Of a DNA stretch of 64,000 nt, positions 31,816 through 42,907 are shown piece by piece; within the stretch, counting starts at the first letter, position 1; each line of letters starts with the position of its first letter. A program made the translations under genes and the position numbers. Origin of the DNA: Citrobacter farmeri (GTDB taxonomy: Bacteria > Pseudomonadota > Gammaproteobacteria > Enterobacterales > Enterobacteriaceae); contig NZ_CP077291.1 of the NCBI RefSeq assembly GCF_019048065.1, positions 4,464,001-4,528,000 of the forward strand, written 5' to 3'. The notes under the pieces are model-generated. The model was not told the origin of the DNA. It made no database searches and was given only the letters and a program-made list of their open reading frames with translations.

Positions 31816-33561
31816 TCAATATCCCGCCGTTAAGTCATCCACGGTGCGTGGGTCAGATGCGCCGTACAGCGCGCCGTCCGGCCCGACCATAATACTCTGC
31901 GTGCTGCCCATCGCCTCTTTCAGCGCGACCTTCTGCCCTTTTTGCTCAAGCAGTTTAAGGGTATCCGGGCTAAAGCCTTTCTCCACACGCAACTCATCCG
32001 GCAACCATTGATGATGGAAACGCGGCGCGTTGGTGGCTTCCGCTACGTTCATCCCAAAATCGATGCTGTTGACCACCATTTGCAGCACGGTCGTGATAAT
32101 ACGACTCCCGCCAGGGCTGCCGGTAACCAGCCAGGTTTTACCGTCTTTCACCACGATGGTGGGCGACATCGACGACAGCGGACGCTTCTTCGGCCCGACC
32201 GCGTTAGCATCGCCCCCCACCAGACCATAGACGTTGGGTACGCCCGGTTTAGCCGAAAAATCATCCATCTCGTTATTCATCAGAATACCGGTGTTACCCG
32301 CCACAATGCCGGTCCCGAAGGTGGTGTTGAGGGTATAGGTGACCGCCACTGCATTCCCGTCTTTATCCACTACCGAGAAGTGAGTCGTCTGGTTACTCTC
32401 GTAAGGCGCAAGCTTACCAGGGCGAATCTCGCTGGAGGGTTTCGCCTTGTTGATATCAATCCGCTCCGCAATCGATTTGGCGTAATCTTTGTTGGTCAGC
32501 GCTTGCCACGGCACCTTCACAAAGTCCGGGTCACCCAGGTATTCCGAACGATCGGCGTAGGCCTGTTTCTCTGCTTCTGCCATCACCTGCATGGCGTCCG
32601 CACTACCGAAGCCGTATGACTTCATGTCGAAATTTTCAAGGATATTCAGGATCTGCACGATGTGGATCCCGCCAGAGGACGGAGGCGGCATTGAGAAGAC
32701 CTGATACCCGCGATAGTCGCCGGCGATCGGCGTGCGCTCTACCGCCTGGTAGCCCGCTAAATCCTGTTTGGTCATCAGCCCGCCGTTTTTCTGCATCTCC
32801 TGCTCAATCTGGTCGGCAATCGCCCCTTTATAGAAGGCATCCGGGCCATTTTCCGCAATCAGCTCCAGACTTTTCGCCAGGTTTTTCTGCACCAGCCTGT
32901 CGCCCTTTTTCAGCGGTTCGCCATCCTTCCAGAAGATGGCTTTGCTGTTCTCGTGATTCGGCAACACTTCACTGCCGTAGGTTTTCAGATCGTCCGCCAG
33001 CGCATCGTTAACCACAAAGCCCTCTTCAGCCAGCTTGATTGCCGGACGCACCACTTTGTTGAGCGGCAAGGTGCCATATTTTTCCAGCGCCAGTGAGAAC
33101 CCGGCCACGGTGCCCGGCGTACCGGAGGCCAGATGAGAGGTCAGCGATTTTTTACTGTCCGGATTACCCTGATCGTCAAGGAACATATCGCGCGTGGCGT
33201 TAGCCGGTGCCATTTCGCGAAAGTCGATCGCCGTGGTTTTACCGTCTTTGGTCCGCAGCAGCATAAAGCCACCTCCGCCCAGATTTCCGGCCTGTGGATG
33301 TGTCACCGCCAGCGCATATCCCACGGCGACCGCGGCATCCACGGCGTTCCCCCCCTGTTTGAGAATATCCACGCCAACCTTCGTTGCCATCGCATCAACC
33401 GAGGCCACCATTCCCTGCTTCGCGCGTACGGGATGGAATACATCTTCCTCCACACCATATGACACTGGAGGCGGTGGAGGGGGGGCAGCGAGCACACTGA
33501 AACAGCTTCCTGATAGCAGAGCAGCAAGGGCTACCCGGCGTAAAAACGTCGGTTTCGTCAT
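31816..33561 (-). CDS. ggt: periplasmic gamma-glutamyltransferase
   Basis: The ATG at 33561 gives MTKPTFLRR and 581 residues (E. coli 580); the longer open frame has no homology. A signal peptide of about 25 residues is followed by a run of six prolines. The Ntn-hydrolase precursor is self-cut before the threonine of NQTTHFSVVD (about residue 392), giving large and small subunits, and GSPGGSRI forms the substrate site. It hydrolyses or transfers the gamma-glutamyl group of glutathione in the periplasm. It is a single gene divergent from yhhA. Confidence 0.97.
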   Translation of the reverse strand: MTKPTFLRRVALAALLSGSCFSVLAAPPPPPPVSYGVEEDVFHPVRAKQGMVASVDAMATKVGVDILKQGGNAVDAAVAVGYALAVTHPQAGNLGGGGFMLLRTKDGKTTAIDFREMAPANATRDMFLDDQGNPDSKKSLTSHLASGTPGTVAGFSLALEKYGTLPLNKVVRPAIKLAEEGFVVNDALADDLKTYGSEVLPNHENSKAIFWKDGEPLKKGDRLVQKNLAKSLELIAENGPDAFYKGAIADQIEQEMQKNGGLMTKQDLAGYQAVERTPIAGDYRGYQVFSMPPPSSGGIHIVQILNILENFDMKSYGFGSADAMQVMAEAEKQAYADRSEYLGDPDFVKVPWQALTNKDYAKSIAERIDINKAKPSSEIRPGKLAPYESNQTTHFSVVDKDGNAVAVTYTLNTTFGTGIVAGNTGILMNNEMDDFSAKPGVPNVYGLVGGDANAVGPKKRPLSSMSPTIVVKDGKTWLVTGSPGGSRIITTVLQMVVNSIDFGMNVAEATNAPRFHHQWLPDELRVEKGFSPDTLKLLEQKGQKVALKEAMGSTQSIMVGPDGALYGASDPRTVDDLTAGY

Positions 33562-33677
33562 CGTTATTCTCCAAAGATGTGGGGTCAGCCCCCCACTAAG
33601 CCTGGTGCATAACTCTGAAATGATCATCGTTTCGCCGGGAAAGGCGTAAACTTAAGAGAGACCTCAGAGGAGGAAAA

Positions 33678-34058
33678 ATGATGAAACGATGCTTAATTTT
33701 GGCAGCGCTACTGCCGTTTGCCTGTCTCGCACAGCCGATTAACACCCTGAACAATCCGAACCAGCCTGGCTATCAGATCCCCAGCCAGCAACGGATGCAA
33801 ACGCAGATGCAGACGCAGCAGATCCAGCAGAAAGGGATGTTGAATCAACAGTTAAAATCGCAGACGCAGCTCCAGCAGCAAAACCTGCAAACGCAGATGA
33901 ACAACAATAGGCAGCGGATCCAACAGGGTCAGGTACGCGAACAGCCGTTACCCAATACTAACGGCGGAATGTTGAGTGGCGGTACGCGCCAGGAGAGCGG
34001 CCAGCAGCACATGCTACCGCCGCGTCAGAATGGCGATATGCTTAACCCGCAGCAGTAA
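33678..34058 (+). CDS. yhhA: glutamine-rich exported protein YhhA (DUF2756)
   Basis: This 126-residue protein begins with a signal peptide ([19 protein letters not shown]) and then a conserved block [21 protein letters not shown]. The middle is very rich in glutamine with MQTQ repeats and is likely helical. The N-terminal two thirds match E. coli YhhA, but the C-terminus is about 20 residues shorter and stops after PQQ. The end overlaps the convergent ugpQ by 17 bases. Function is unknown. Start at the second methionine is equally possible. Confidence 0.9.
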   Translation: MMKRCLILAALLPFACLAQPINTLNNPNQPGYQIPSQQRMQTQMQTQQIQQKGMLNQQLKSQTQLQQQNLQTQMNNNRQRIQQGQVREQPLPNTNGGMLSGGTRQESGQQHMLPPRQNGDMLNPQQ

Positions 34059-34788
34059 AGTCCGGGCCAATCACATCAATCGCATCGGTACAGATGCAGT
34101 CCACGCCCCAGCGCAGCAGCTCCGCCGCACGCTGGGGTTTGTTGACGGTATACACCAGAATATGTAACCCCGCCGCTTTTAGCTGCTTAACCCGCGTTTC
34201 ATCCAGCAGGGAGTGATTCAGGTGAATCGACACGCAGGCCAGGCGAGCGGTCAGTTCACGCCAGTCATCACGCCACTCGTCAAGCAGCAAACCTCGGGGT
34301 AGCTCCGGCACGGCCGCCTGCGCCGCTTCCAGCGCATCAATATCAAATGACGACAGCAACGGTGCGGTCATCCCCTGCCATAGCTCACGCGCGGCAAGGG
34401 CTATCGCCTTCCCTGTTAGCCCCCCGGTTCCGGTGGTCGGTTTAATTTCGATATTGGCCATCAAGCCATGCTGGCGACAGCGCTCTGCCACCTGCGAAAG
34501 TAGTGGGAGCGGTTCGCCTTTAAACTCACCGCTGTACCAGCCACCGGCATCCACCCGCAGCAAATCCTGCCAATTGAGTTCCCCCGCCACACCCCAGCCG
34601 TTGCTGGTGCGTTCAAGGTTGTCATCGTGCAGCAGAAAAATTTCCCCATCCTTCGACAGCTTCGCGTCGAACTCGATCATGGTATGCCCGTAGTGCGCGC
34701 CAACGTCGATCGCCGCCAGCGTGTTTTCCGGTGCCAGTTTACCGCCGCCGCGATGGGCGACGATGCGGGGATACGGCCAGTTACTCAT
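34042..34788 (-). CDS. ugpQ: cytoplasmic glycerophosphodiester phosphodiesterase
   Basis: The 248-residue GDPD-family enzyme has the N-terminal [12 protein letters not shown] and [18 protein letters not shown] motifs that carry the catalytic histidines and metal-binding acids. It splits imported glycerophosphodiesters into glycerol 3-phosphate and an alcohol. It is last in ugpBAECQ and its start overlaps the ugpC stop by four bases. Confidence 0.97.
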   Translation of the reverse strand: MSNWPYPRIVAHRGGGKLAPENTLAAIDVGAHYGHTMIEFDAKLSKDGEIFLLHDDNLERTSNGWGVAGELNWQDLLRVDAGGWYSGEFKGEPLPLLSQVAERCRQHGLMANIEIKPTTGTGGLTGKAIALAARELWQGMTAPLLSSFDIDALEAAQAAVPELPRGLLLDEWRDDWRELTARLACVSIHLNHSLLDETRVKQLKAAGLHILVYTVNKPQRAAELLRWGVDCICTDAIDVIGPDFTAAG

Positions 34789-35855
34789 ACACGTTGTCCT
34801 GTTTCACCGTCAAAAAGGTGCAAATGATTTTCCGGCAGATGCAGCCACAGCATGCTGCCCGCCTTTGGGCGTTCCTGATGTGCCAGACGCACCACCAGTT
34901 TCTGCTCTCCCCAGCGACCGTGCGCCAGATTATCGGCACCCAGCATCTCCAGTGTGTCCATCACCAGCGGCACGCCGCCTTCCGACCGGGAGCTTAGCGC
35001 AATATGTTCCGGGCGGATACCCAGCGTCATTTTACGTCCGGCATAACCGCGATAGTCCCCGTTGATGGGCAGCGCCATGCCGCTCTCCAGCTCGAAGTGC
35101 GTACCCGCATTACTGATCCGCCCTTCCAGCAGGTTCATCGCCGGGCTGCCAATAAAACTCGCGACAAAGCGGCTAGCGGGTTTTTCATAGACCTCCACCG
35201 GCGTGCCAATCTGCTCGGCAATACCTTTGTTCATCACCATCACGCGCTGGGCAAGCGTCATCGCTTCAACCTGATCGTGAGTCACGTACAGCGACGTGGT
35301 TTTCAGGCGACGATGTAAATGCTGGAGCTCCAGGCGCATTTGCACGCGCAGTTTGGCATCCAGGTTCGACAGCGGCTCATCAAACAGGAACACCGCGGGA
35401 TCGCGCACAATGGCGCGCCCCATCGCCACGCGCTGGCGTTGACCGCCGGACAGTTCGCGCGGACGACGTTTGAGCAGGCCGTCCAGTTCAAGAATACGCG
35501 CCGCCTCTTTTACTCGCTGCTCAATATGGCTCTTGCCCATCCCACGGATTTTCAGCCCCCACGCCATGTTCTCTTCCACACTCATATGCGGGTAGAGCGC
35601 ATAGTTCTGGAAGACCATCGCGATCCCACGATCTTTTGGCTCCATTTCGGTCACGCGTTGACGGTCGATCCAGATATCGCCGCTGCTAACACGCTCCAGC
35701 CCGGCCACCATCCGCAGAAGCGTGGATTTCCCGCAGCCGGACGGGCCGACCATCACAATGAATTCACCGTCCGCCACGTCCAGCGTCAACGGTTGAATCA
35801 CCTGGGTTTTACCATCCCAGCTTTTGGTTACTGCCTGTAATTTTAAACCTGCCAT
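34785..35855 (-). CDS. ugpC: glycerol-3-phosphate ABC transporter ATP-binding protein
   Basis: At 356 residues it equals E. coli UgpC. Walker A is GPSGCGKST (about 37-45), the signature is [14 protein letters not shown] and Walker B is [11 protein letters not shown]. The C-terminal MalK-type regulatory domain (from about 240) can bind inhibitory proteins. It powers the UgpBAE importer and is encoded 9 bases after ugpE. Confidence 0.97.
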   Translation of the reverse strand: MAGLKLQAVTKSWDGKTQVIQPLTLDVADGEFIVMVGPSGCGKSTLLRMVAGLERVSSGDIWIDRQRVTEMEPKDRGIAMVFQNYALYPHMSVEENMAWGLKIRGMGKSHIEQRVKEAARILELDGLLKRRPRELSGGQRQRVAMGRAIVRDPAVFLFDEPLSNLDAKLRVQMRLELQHLHRRLKTTSLYVTHDQVEAMTLAQRVMVMNKGIAEQIGTPVEVYEKPASRFVASFIGSPAMNLLEGRISNAGTHFELESGMALPINGDYRGYAGRKMTLGIRPEHIALSSRSEGGVPLVMDTLEMLGADNLAHGRWGEQKLVVRLAHQERPKAGSMLWLHLPENHLHLFDGETGQRV

Positions 35856-35864
35856 CGCGATATC

Positions 35865-36710
35865 CTACTTCTCACTGTCCACTAAACCACGCACAAATGC
35901 CCGCTGCATGGCTAAAACGATAACGACCGGAGGGATGAGGGTTAGCAACATTGCCGCCATCACCTGATTCCACAAGGTGGTGCCTTCGCCGGTGGCAATC
36001 ATTCCTTTTATCCCCGCCACGGCAGTCCCCAGATTGACATCGGTGATAATCAGCAACGGCCACAGATACTGGTTCCAGCCGTAGATAAAGGTGATGACGA
36101 ACAACGCCGCCAGATTGGTTTTCGACAGAGGCAACACGATATCGCGGAAAAAACGCATCGGCGAAGCGCCGTCAATACGCGCCGCTTCGATAAGCTCATC
36201 CGGCAGGGTCATAAAGAACTGGCGAAACAGAAAGGTGGCCGTTGCCGATGCCATCAGCGGTAGCGTCAGTCCTGCGTAGCTGTCGAGCATTTTCAGGTTG
36301 GCGATCACTTCCACCGTCGGGAAGATACGCACTTCAACCGGCAGCATCAGGGTGATAAAAATCATCCAGAAGAACAGGTTACGCAGTGGAAAACGAAACC
36401 AGACGATGGCAAAGGCAGAGAGCATCGAGACCGCAATTTTCCCCACCGTAATGCCAAACGCCATGATGAAGCTGTTGAGCATCATCAGCCAGAACGGTGC
36501 GCTGTTCGCACCGACGCCGTTGACCCAGATATTTTTCATGTTTTCCAGCAGATGCGTGCCGGGGATAAGCGTCATCGGCGTTTCAAACACCGCGCTGTTG
36601 TCCAGCGTCGCCGCAACAAACGCGACATACAACGGGAACAAAATCACCGCAATCCCCAGTATCAGCATGGTGTGGCTGAATATCGTCAGCCCGCGACGGT
36701 TCTCGATCAT
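35865..36710 (-). CDS. ugpE: glycerol-3-phosphate ABC transporter permease UgpE
   Basis: This 281-residue inner membrane permease has six membrane segments and the EAA loop [18 protein letters not shown] that contacts the ATPase. It pairs with UgpA to form the channel. Its start overlaps the ugpA stop by four bases. Confidence 0.97.
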   Translation of the reverse strand: MIENRRGLTIFSHTMLILGIAVILFPLYVAFVAATLDNSAVFETPMTLIPGTHLLENMKNIWVNGVGANSAPFWLMMLNSFIMAFGITVGKIAVSMLSAFAIVWFRFPLRNLFFWMIFITLMLPVEVRIFPTVEVIANLKMLDSYAGLTLPLMASATATFLFRQFFMTLPDELIEAARIDGASPMRFFRDIVLPLSKTNLAALFVITFIYGWNQYLWPLLIITDVNLGTAVAGIKGMIATGEGTTLWNQVMAAMLLTLIPPVVIVLAMQRAFVRGLVDSEK

Positions 36711-37594
36711 TGGTAACGCACCTTACTTTCCACGTAGCGGAACTGCACCACCGTCAGAATAATGACGAGGAACATCAGCACCACCGACTGCGCGGCGGAC
36801 GCAGAGAGATCCAGCCCGGCAAACCCTTCGCGGTAAATCTTATAAATCAGCGTGGTGGTGGCCTGCACCGGACCGCCTGCGGTCGCGGCATCAATAACCG
36901 GAAACGTATCGAAGAAGGCGTAGACCAGATTGACCACCAACAGGAAGAAACTCACCGGCGCGATCAGCGGTAACGCCAGTTTGAAAAAACGACGGACCGG
37001 CCCAGCGCCATCGATCGCGGCGGCTTCAACCAGCGAGCGCGGGATCGATTGCAGCGCGGCAAAGAAGAAAAGGAAGTTGTAACTAATCTGCTTCCAGACG
37101 GAGGCGAAAACCACCAGGAACATCGCCTGTCCGCTGTTCTGCGCGTGGTTCCAGTCATAGCCAAACTGCTCAAGGAAATGGGTAATTAGCCCGCGTCCTG
37201 GGTTAAACAGAAAGATCCACAGTACGGCTGCCACCGCAGGTGCCACAGCATAGGGCAGCAGCATCAGTGTCTGATAAAGACGACTGCCGCGCACCACGTA
37301 ATCCACCAGCGCGGCGAAAAATAACGATACCAACAGGCCGCTAAACGTCACCAGCGCACTGAATTTGATCGTCGTCCAAAAAGAGTCGAGATAGTAGCTG
37401 TCATGAAACAGCGTGACGAAATTATCCAGCCCGACAAACTGGCTGGAAAGCCCAAACGGATCGACGCTTTGTAGTGAGTACCACAGCGCTTCGCCCGCAG
37501 GCCAGATAAAGAAAATGACGGTGATCGCTAGTTGTGGCGCGACCAGCACATAAGGTAGCCAACGCGAACGGAACACCGGACGGGATGAGGACAT
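36707..37594 (-). CDS. ugpA: glycerol-3-phosphate ABC transporter permease UgpA
   Basis: The ATG at 37594 gives [12 protein letters not shown] and 295 residues, as in E. coli; the longer frame enters the ugpB gap without homology. Six membrane segments and the EAA loop [18 protein letters not shown] are visible. It forms the heterodimeric channel with UgpE. It follows ugpB by 60 bases. Confidence 0.97.
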   Translation of the reverse strand: MSSSRPVFRSRWLPYVLVAPQLAITVIFFIWPAGEALWYSLQSVDPFGLSSQFVGLDNFVTLFHDSYYLDSFWTTIKFSALVTFSGLLVSLFFAALVDYVVRGSRLYQTLMLLPYAVAPAVAAVLWIFLFNPGRGLITHFLEQFGYDWNHAQNSGQAMFLVVFASVWKQISYNFLFFFAALQSIPRSLVEAAAIDGAGPVRRFFKLALPLIAPVSFFLLVVNLVYAFFDTFPVIDAATAGGPVQATTTLIYKIYREGFAGLDLSASAAQSVVLMFLVIILTVVQFRYVESKVRYQ

Positions 37595-37654
37595 AGCGGG
37601 TTGATTCCTGAACAGTGCCGGGCTGACGGTATCGCCTGCCCGGCATTTCACACA

Positions 37655-38971
37655 TTACGATTTGGTCGACTGCTCAAAGCGGCGCAGCAGTTGATTACCA
37701 CGCTCGACGGCGGCATCCAGCGCCTGCTGCGGGGTTTTCTTACCGGTCCACACGCCTTCCAGCTCTTCATCAACGATGGTGCGGATCTGCGGCATATTGC
37801 CCAACCGCAGTCCTTTGGTGAACGGTAATGGCGGCTTGTTCAGCATCTGGCGCGTCGCAATATCTGCACCGGGATTTTTGTCATAAAAACCCTGCTCGCG
37901 GGTCAGATCGTAAGCGGCTGTGGTGATCGGCAGATAGCCGGTCTTTTGATGCCATTCGGCCGCATTTTCCGGTTTTGCCAGGAAGTCGAGGAACCCGGCA
38001 ACGCCTTTGTAGGTGTCGTTGTCTTTGCCCTGCATCACCCACAGGCTCGCGCCGCCGATGATGGCGTTCTGCGGCGCGCCTTTGACGTCCGCATCATAAG
38101 GCATCATGCCGACGCCATAGTTGAATTTGGCGTAATGGCGGATATCAGCAAGCGATCCGGAAGAGGCGGTGGTAATAGCGCAGTCGCCGTTATAGAACTT
38201 CTCGGTGGACTCGTCTTTACGTCCGAAGTAGCTGAAATCGCCCTTCTTGTTCAGTGTTTCCAACAGCGCGATGTGTTTCACCTGCTCCGGTTTATTGAAC
38301 TCCAGCACCGCATCCGTGCCGTCAAAACCGTTGTTTTTTGTCGCCACCGGCAGACCGTGCCAGGCGCTGAAGTTTTCAATCTGGATCCAGCCCTGCCAGC
38401 CGCTGGCGTAGCCACACTTCATCCCGGCGGCTTTCAGCTTCGCGGTGTAGTCAGCCAGATCCTGCCAGGTTTTCGGCGGCTGCTCCGGATCTAAACCGGC
38501 TTTCCTGAAAGCGTCTTTGTTGTAGTACAGCACCGGGGTGGAACTGTTAAACGGCTGAGACAGCAGATGCCCGGTTTTCGAATCGGTGTAGTAACCCGAA
38601 ACGGTCGGTACAAACTGCGATTCGTCGAAGTTAATCCCTGCGTCCTTGAACACTTCGTAAACTGGCTTGATGGCTTTCGAGGCCATCATCGTCGCGGTGC
38701 CGACTTCATAAACCTGTAGCAGCGCTGGCGCATTTCCGGTACGGAACGCGGCGATGCCGGCGCTCAGGCTCTGCTCGTAGTTGCCTTTGTACACCGGCAC
38801 AATCTTGTAATCCGGGTGGGTGTCGTTGAAACGTTGCGCCAGGGAGTCAACTTCTTTACCCAACTCCCCTTCCATGGAATGCCAGAACGGAATGGTGGTA
38901 ACGGCCATTGCGTTCGTCGCAAAAGCCAGACCCACCGCCAGCCCCAAAGCTGTGTGTCGTAACGATGTCAT
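37655..38971 (-). CDS. ugpB: periplasmic glycerol-3-phosphate-binding protein
   Basis: Three ATG codons cluster at the start; the one at 38971 is chosen because GAGAG lies nine bases upstream, whereas the earlier ones overlap that site. It gives 438 residues, the E. coli length, with a signal peptide cut after ...TNAMA. The mature start [15 protein letters not shown] is conserved. It captures sn-glycerol 3-phosphate and glycerophosphodiesters for UgpAEC. It heads the operon and has PHO boxes upstream. Confidence 0.97.
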   Translation of the reverse strand: MTSLRHTALGLAVGLAFATNAMAVTTIPFWHSMEGELGKEVDSLAQRFNDTHPDYKIVPVYKGNYEQSLSAGIAAFRTGNAPALLQVYEVGTATMMASKAIKPVYEVFKDAGINFDESQFVPTVSGYYTDSKTGHLLSQPFNSSTPVLYYNKDAFRKAGLDPEQPPKTWQDLADYTAKLKAAGMKCGYASGWQGWIQIENFSAWHGLPVATKNNGFDGTDAVLEFNKPEQVKHIALLETLNKKGDFSYFGRKDESTEKFYNGDCAITTASSGSLADIRHYAKFNYGVGMMPYDADVKGAPQNAIIGGASLWVMQGKDNDTYKGVAGFLDFLAKPENAAEWHQKTGYLPITTAAYDLTREQGFYDKNPGADIATRQMLNKPPLPFTKGLRLGNMPQIRTIVDEELEGVWTGKKTPQQALDAAVERGNQLLRRFEQSTKS

Positions 38972-39043
38972 TGTCATCATCTCTCTTATTGTGCCGGATG
39001 CGCGAAATCACGCGTTTTATGCTCGCGAGGTAACATGACATGC

Positions 39044-39076
39044 GCGAATGACAGAAAAATAACTCTTTAATTACAG
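39044..39076 (-). promoter_or_regulatory. PHO boxes of the ugp operon
   Basis: Three 11-base units in perfect register on the minus strand begin CTGTAAT (39076-39066), GAGTTAT (39065-39055) and CTGTCAT (39054-39044), the PhoB half-site pattern CTGTCAT plus four AT-rich bases. They form two overlapping PHO boxes about 75-105 bases before ugpB, so PhoB should activate the operon in low phosphate. Confidence 0.75.
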
Positions 39077-39141
39077 AATGATGACAATCAGGAGGCGGAG
39101 GAGTGATGAGGAGATGATAAAAAGGTGAAGGTTATATGTAA

Positions 39142-39167
39142 GCCCGGTACGCATCGCGCCACCGGGC
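39142..39167. repeat. REP-like hairpin after livF
   Basis: GCCCGGT (39142-39148) pairs with ACCGGGC (39161-39167), with a further CGC/GCG pairing inside. It lies 11 bases after the livF stop, between livF and the ugp promoter, and may end or stabilise the liv transcript. Confidence 0.6.
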
Positions 39168-39177
39168 AACAGAGAGA

Positions 39178-39891
39178 TTAACCGCCCAGATAGGCGCTGC
39201 GTACCGCTTCGTTGGCGAGAAGCGCGTCACCCGTATCCTCGAGAACGACATGACCGTTCTCCAGCACGTAGCCGCGATCGGCGAGCTTCAGCGCCTGGTT
39301 GGCGTTCTGCTCAACGAGGAAGATGGTCATTCCCTGCTCGCGCAGTTGTTCGATAGTGTCGAAGATCTGCTGGATGATAATCGGCGCCAGCCCCAGAGAA
39401 GGTTCGTCAAGCAGCAGCAGGCGCGGCTCGCTCATTAGAGCGCGACCGATCGCCAGCATCTGCTGCTCACCGCCGGACATCGTACCCGCACGCTGAATGC
39501 GACGTTCATGCAGACGCGGGAACAGTTCGTATACCCACTTGATACGTTCCTGGAACTGGTCGCGCTCGGCAAAGAAGCCGCCCATCGCCAGATTTTCCTC
39601 CACCGTCATGCGGGAAAACACGCGACGACCTTCCGGAACAATCGCCACCGCCTCACGCATGATTTTCGCCGTTTGCCAGTCGGTAATGTCTTTGTCATCA
39701 AAGACAATCCGACCGCTGGTCGCGCGCGGATCGCCGCACAGGGTACCGAGCAGCGTCGTTTTCCCCGCACCGTTGGCGCCAATCAGGGTCACAATCTCAC
39801 CCTGACTGATGTGCAGGCTCACCTCATGCAGTGCCTGAATTTTGCCGTAGTGGGCACTGACTTTGTCAAAGGACAACATGACTTTTTCCAT
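39178..39891 (-). CDS. livF: branched-chain amino acid ABC transporter ATPase LivF
   Basis: The ATG at 39891 gives MEKVMLSF and 237 residues, as in E. coli, and follows the livG stop by one base. Walker A is GANGAGKTT, the signature MSGGEQQMLAIGRA and Walker B LLLLDEPSLGL. It is one of two ATPases that drive leucine/isoleucine/valine uptake. It is last in livKHMGF. Confidence 0.97.
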   Translation of the reverse strand: MEKVMLSFDKVSAHYGKIQALHEVSLHISQGEIVTLIGANGAGKTTLLGTLCGDPRATSGRIVFDDKDITDWQTAKIMREAVAIVPEGRRVFSRMTVEENLAMGGFFAERDQFQERIKWVYELFPRLHERRIQRAGTMSGGEQQMLAIGRALMSEPRLLLLDEPSLGLAPIIIQQIFDTIEQLREQGMTIFLVEQNANQALKLADRGYVLENGHVVLEDTGDALLANEAVRSAYLGG

Positions 39892-39892
39892 C

Positions 39893-40660
39893 TTATGCCT
39901 CACCAAGGTATGCGCGGATCACGTCCGGGTTATTACGAATCTGTTCCGGCGTCCCGTTCGCCAGCGGCGTGCCCTGGTTCACCACGTAAATACGATCGGA
40001 AATCCCCATCACCAGCTTCATATCGTGTTCAATCAGCAGGATTGTGGTGTTGTGGTGGTTGCGCAGTTCGGCGATCAATTCGTCCAGCTCTTTGGTCTCT
40101 TTCGGGTTCAGACCCGCAGCCGGTTCATCCAGCATCAGAATCTCTGGCTGCGTCACCATGCAGCGGGCGATCTCCAGACGGCGTTGGTCGCCATAGGCCA
40201 GGTTGCTGGCCTGACGGTTCGCGTGTTCCAGCAGGCCGATACGTTCAAGCCAGGTCGCCGCGCGATCCAACGCTTCGCTCTGCGCCCGACGAAACGCCGG
40301 CGTTTTCAGCAGACCGGAGAACACGCCGCTTTTCAGCTGCTGATGCTGTGCCACCAGCAGGTTTTCAATTACCGTCATTTCGCGAAACAGACGTACGTGC
40401 TGGAAGGTTCGCACCACGCCCATACGGGCAATTTGTTGTCCCGGCAGCCCTTCAAGGTGCTGATCGCGAAGTTTAATGGTGCCGCCCGTCGGCTTATAAA
40501 AACCGGTCAGGCAGTTAAACACCGTGGTCTTACCGGCACCATTCGGCCCAATCAGCGACACAATTTCCTGCGGATGCAGTTCCAGTTCAACGTTGTTCAC
40601 CGCCAGCAGACCGCCGAAGCGCATCATCAGGCCGTTAACCGATAATAATGGCTGACTCAT
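39893..40660 (-). CDS. livG: branched-chain amino acid ABC transporter ATPase LivG
   Basis: The ATG at 40660 overlaps the livM stop by four bases and gives [10 protein letters not shown] and 255 residues. Walker A is GPNGAGKTT, the signature region [14 protein letters not shown] and Walker [12 protein letters not shown]. It forms a heterodimer with LivF on the LivHM channel. Confidence 0.97.
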   Translation of the reverse strand: MSQPLLSVNGLMMRFGGLLAVNNVELELHPQEIVSLIGPNGAGKTTVFNCLTGFYKPTGGTIKLRDQHLEGLPGQQIARMGVVRTFQHVRLFREMTVIENLLVAQHQQLKSGVFSGLLKTPAFRRAQSEALDRAATWLERIGLLEHANRQASNLAYGDQRRLEIARCMVTQPEILMLDEPAAGLNPKETKELDELIAELRNHHNTTILLIEHDMKLVMGISDRIYVVNQGTPLANGTPEQIRNNPDVIRAYLGEA

Positions 40661-41934
40661 GCCTGCTCTCCTTTCGCTTCCCCGTTTTTCAGTTTCAACT
40701 GCGGACGGGTCATCGGCAGCAAGCCCTGCGGACGCCAAATCATCATCAGTACCATCAAACCACCCAGCATCAGCATGCTGTATTCATTGAAGTCACGCAT
40801 CAGCTCGCGCGACACCACCAGCAGGATAGCCGCAAGGATCACCGCAAACTGTGAGCCCATCCCGCCGAGCACCACAATCGCCAGCACAAACGCCGACTCG
40901 GCAAAGGTGAACGACTCGGGGCTGACAAACCCCTGACGCGCCGCGAACAGCGTGCCAGCGAAACCAGCAAACGCGGCGCTGATGGTAAAGGCGGTCAGCT
41001 TGATGCGCGTTGGGTTTAAGCCTAACGAGCGGCAGGCGATCTCATCTTCACGCAGCGCTTCCCACGCCCGTCCCAGCGGCATGCGCAACAGACGATTAAT
41101 CACAAACAGACTCAGCACGACCAGCAACAGCGCGACCAGATAGAGGAAAATCACGCGGTCAGAGGGATCGTACTTCACGTTAAAGAAGTTGCTGACGGTA
41201 TCCCAACCGCCTTCACGCGCAGTTCGGCTGAACTCGAGACCGAACAGCGTCGGTTTCGGGATCTGGCTGATGCCGTTCGGGCCACCGGTGATTTCAGTAT
41301 TGTTGAGCAGCAGAATACGGACGATCTCACCAAAGCCCAGAGTCACAATGGCCAGATAATCGCCGCGCAGGCGCAGTACCGGGAAGCCCAGCAGAAAGCC
41401 TGCCGCCGCCGAAACCAGCCCTGCCAACGGCAGGCAGGTCCAGAAGCCGAGACCGTAATAGTGGTTCAGCAGCGCGAAGGTGTACGCGCCAATGGCGTAG
41501 AAGCCGCCGTAGCCCAGTACCAGCAGGCCGGAGAGTCCCACGACGACGTTCAGCCCCAGACCGAGAATGATGTAAATCATGGTCAGCGTGGCGATATCCA
41601 CCGTGCCGCGTGACACCATAAACGGCCACACCACGGCAATCACCAGCAGCGCAATCAGGAATAACTTCTGCTTAACGGTTGAGCCATCAATCGCGGGCAG
41701 AATAAACTTCGGCCCGGAGACGCTCTTCAGGCTTTTCTGGAAGATCGGACGCAGCATCTGGAAGAAAAAGACCACGGCCGTTCCGATAAACACCCACTGC
41801 CAGCGGATGTCGGCAGCGGTATCCACCACCAGTTTAGTGCCATCCAGTTGCAGTTGAACGCCCATAAAGACGCCTGCCAGGACAAAGAACATCGCGGCAG
41901 AAAGCAACGCCATCGCAAAATGCATCGGTTTCAT
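40657..41934 (-). CDS. livM: branched-chain amino acid ABC transporter permease LivM
   Basis: This 425-residue permease has an N-terminal extra membrane segment and linker (about 1-90), then the conserved LivM core with [19 protein letters not shown] and the ATPase-contact loop [17 protein letters not shown]. It forms the channel with LivH. Start and stop overlap livH and livG by four bases each. Confidence 0.97.
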   Translation of the reverse strand: MKPMHFAMALLSAAMFFVLAGVFMGVQLQLDGTKLVVDTAADIRWQWVFIGTAVVFFFQMLRPIFQKSLKSVSGPKFILPAIDGSTVKQKLFLIALLVIAVVWPFMVSRGTVDIATLTMIYIILGLGLNVVVGLSGLLVLGYGGFYAIGAYTFALLNHYYGLGFWTCLPLAGLVSAAAGFLLGFPVLRLRGDYLAIVTLGFGEIVRILLLNNTEITGGPNGISQIPKPTLFGLEFSRTAREGGWDTVSNFFNVKYDPSDRVIFLYLVALLLVVLSLFVINRLLRMPLGRAWEALREDEIACRSLGLNPTRIKLTAFTISAAFAGFAGTLFAARQGFVSPESFTFAESAFVLAIVVLGGMGSQFAVILAAILLVVSRELMRDFNEYSMLMLGGLMVLMMIWRPQGLLPMTRPQLKLKNGEAKGEQA

Positions 41935-42857
41935 ACTTTCTCTACCTCCGGACGACCCAGAATCCCGGTCGGCATCACCAGCAGTACCAGAATCAACAGG
42001 GCGAACGACACCACGTCTTTGTATTCCGTACTCAGATAAGCAGAAGAAAGCGCTTCCGCGACGCCCAGAATCAGGCCGCCGATCATTGCGCCCGGGATGC
42101 TGCCGATCCCGCCGAGAACCGCGGCGGTGAAGGCTTTCATCCCGGCCATAAAGCCAATATAGGGGTTGATCACCCCGTAGAATTGTCCGAGCAGCACACC
42201 GGCTACCGCCGCCATCGCCGCGCCAATCACAAAGGTCAGTGCAATCACGCGGTCAGTGTTAATCCCGAGCAGGCTGGCCATTTTCAGGTCTTCCGCGCAG
42301 GCGCGACAGGCGCGTCCCATGCGGGAGTAACGGATAAAAATGGTCAACGCCAGCATCGCCAGGAAGGTCACAATCCAGATAACCAGTTGCATGGTCGTGA
42401 TCGAAGCGGAGAAGTTTTCGCTGGCACCCACCACCCATTGCCCGTTGAACAGGCTGGGCAGCGCCACGTCGCGAGAACCTTCCGTCAGGCTGACGTAGTT
42501 TTGCAGAAAGATGGACATCCCAATCGCGGAGATAAGCGCAATCAAACGTTTGGAACTGCGGACGGGCCGATAGGCCACCCGCTCGATGCTCCAGCCGTAG
42601 GCGCTGGCAATGATAATCGCCCCAATGAATCCGGCTGCCACCAGTAACCAACTGGTATCAATCCCCATCATCATCAGTGCCGCGATAATCATAAAAGAGA
42701 CATAGCTACTGATCATATACACTTCGCCGTGGGCGAAGTTGATCATGCCGATAATGCCGTACACCATGGTGTAGCCGATAGCGATCAGCGCGTAGGTGCT
42801 TCCCAGCGTGACGCCGTTAAACATCTGCTGCAAGAAATAAAGGAACTGCTCGGACAT
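41931..42857 (-). CDS. livH: branched-chain amino acid ABC transporter permease LivH
   Basis: The 308-residue permease has about eight membrane segments, with [13 protein letters not shown] near the N-terminus and the cytoplasmic loop [14 protein letters not shown]. It pairs with LivM. It is first of the membrane genes and lies 50 bases after livK; that gap holds a hairpin that probably lowers its expression relative to livK. Confidence 0.97.
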   Translation of the reverse strand: MSEQFLYFLQQMFNGVTLGSTYALIAIGYTMVYGIIGMINFAHGEVYMISSYVSFMIIAALMMMGIDTSWLLVAAGFIGAIIIASAYGWSIERVAYRPVRSSKRLIALISAIGMSIFLQNYVSLTEGSRDVALPSLFNGQWVVGASENFSASITTMQLVIWIVTFLAMLALTIFIRYSRMGRACRACAEDLKMASLLGINTDRVIALTFVIGAAMAAVAGVLLGQFYGVINPYIGFMAGMKAFTAAVLGGIGSIPGAMIGGLILGVAEALSSAYLSTEYKDVVSFALLILVLLVMPTGILGRPEVEKV

Positions 42858-42875
42858 AAAATAACCTTTCTAATA

Positions 42876-42898
42876 ACCGCCCGGCAGGCTCGGGCGGT
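42876..42898 (-). terminator. attenuating hairpin between livK and livH
   Basis: An 8-base GC stem (42876-42883 with 42891-42898) and 7-base loop sit 9 bases after the livK stop and are followed on the minus strand by TTATTAG. The short T-stretch suggests partial termination, allowing much more LivK than LivHMGF. Confidence 0.7.
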
Positions 42899-42907
42899 GG
42901 GATCTTA

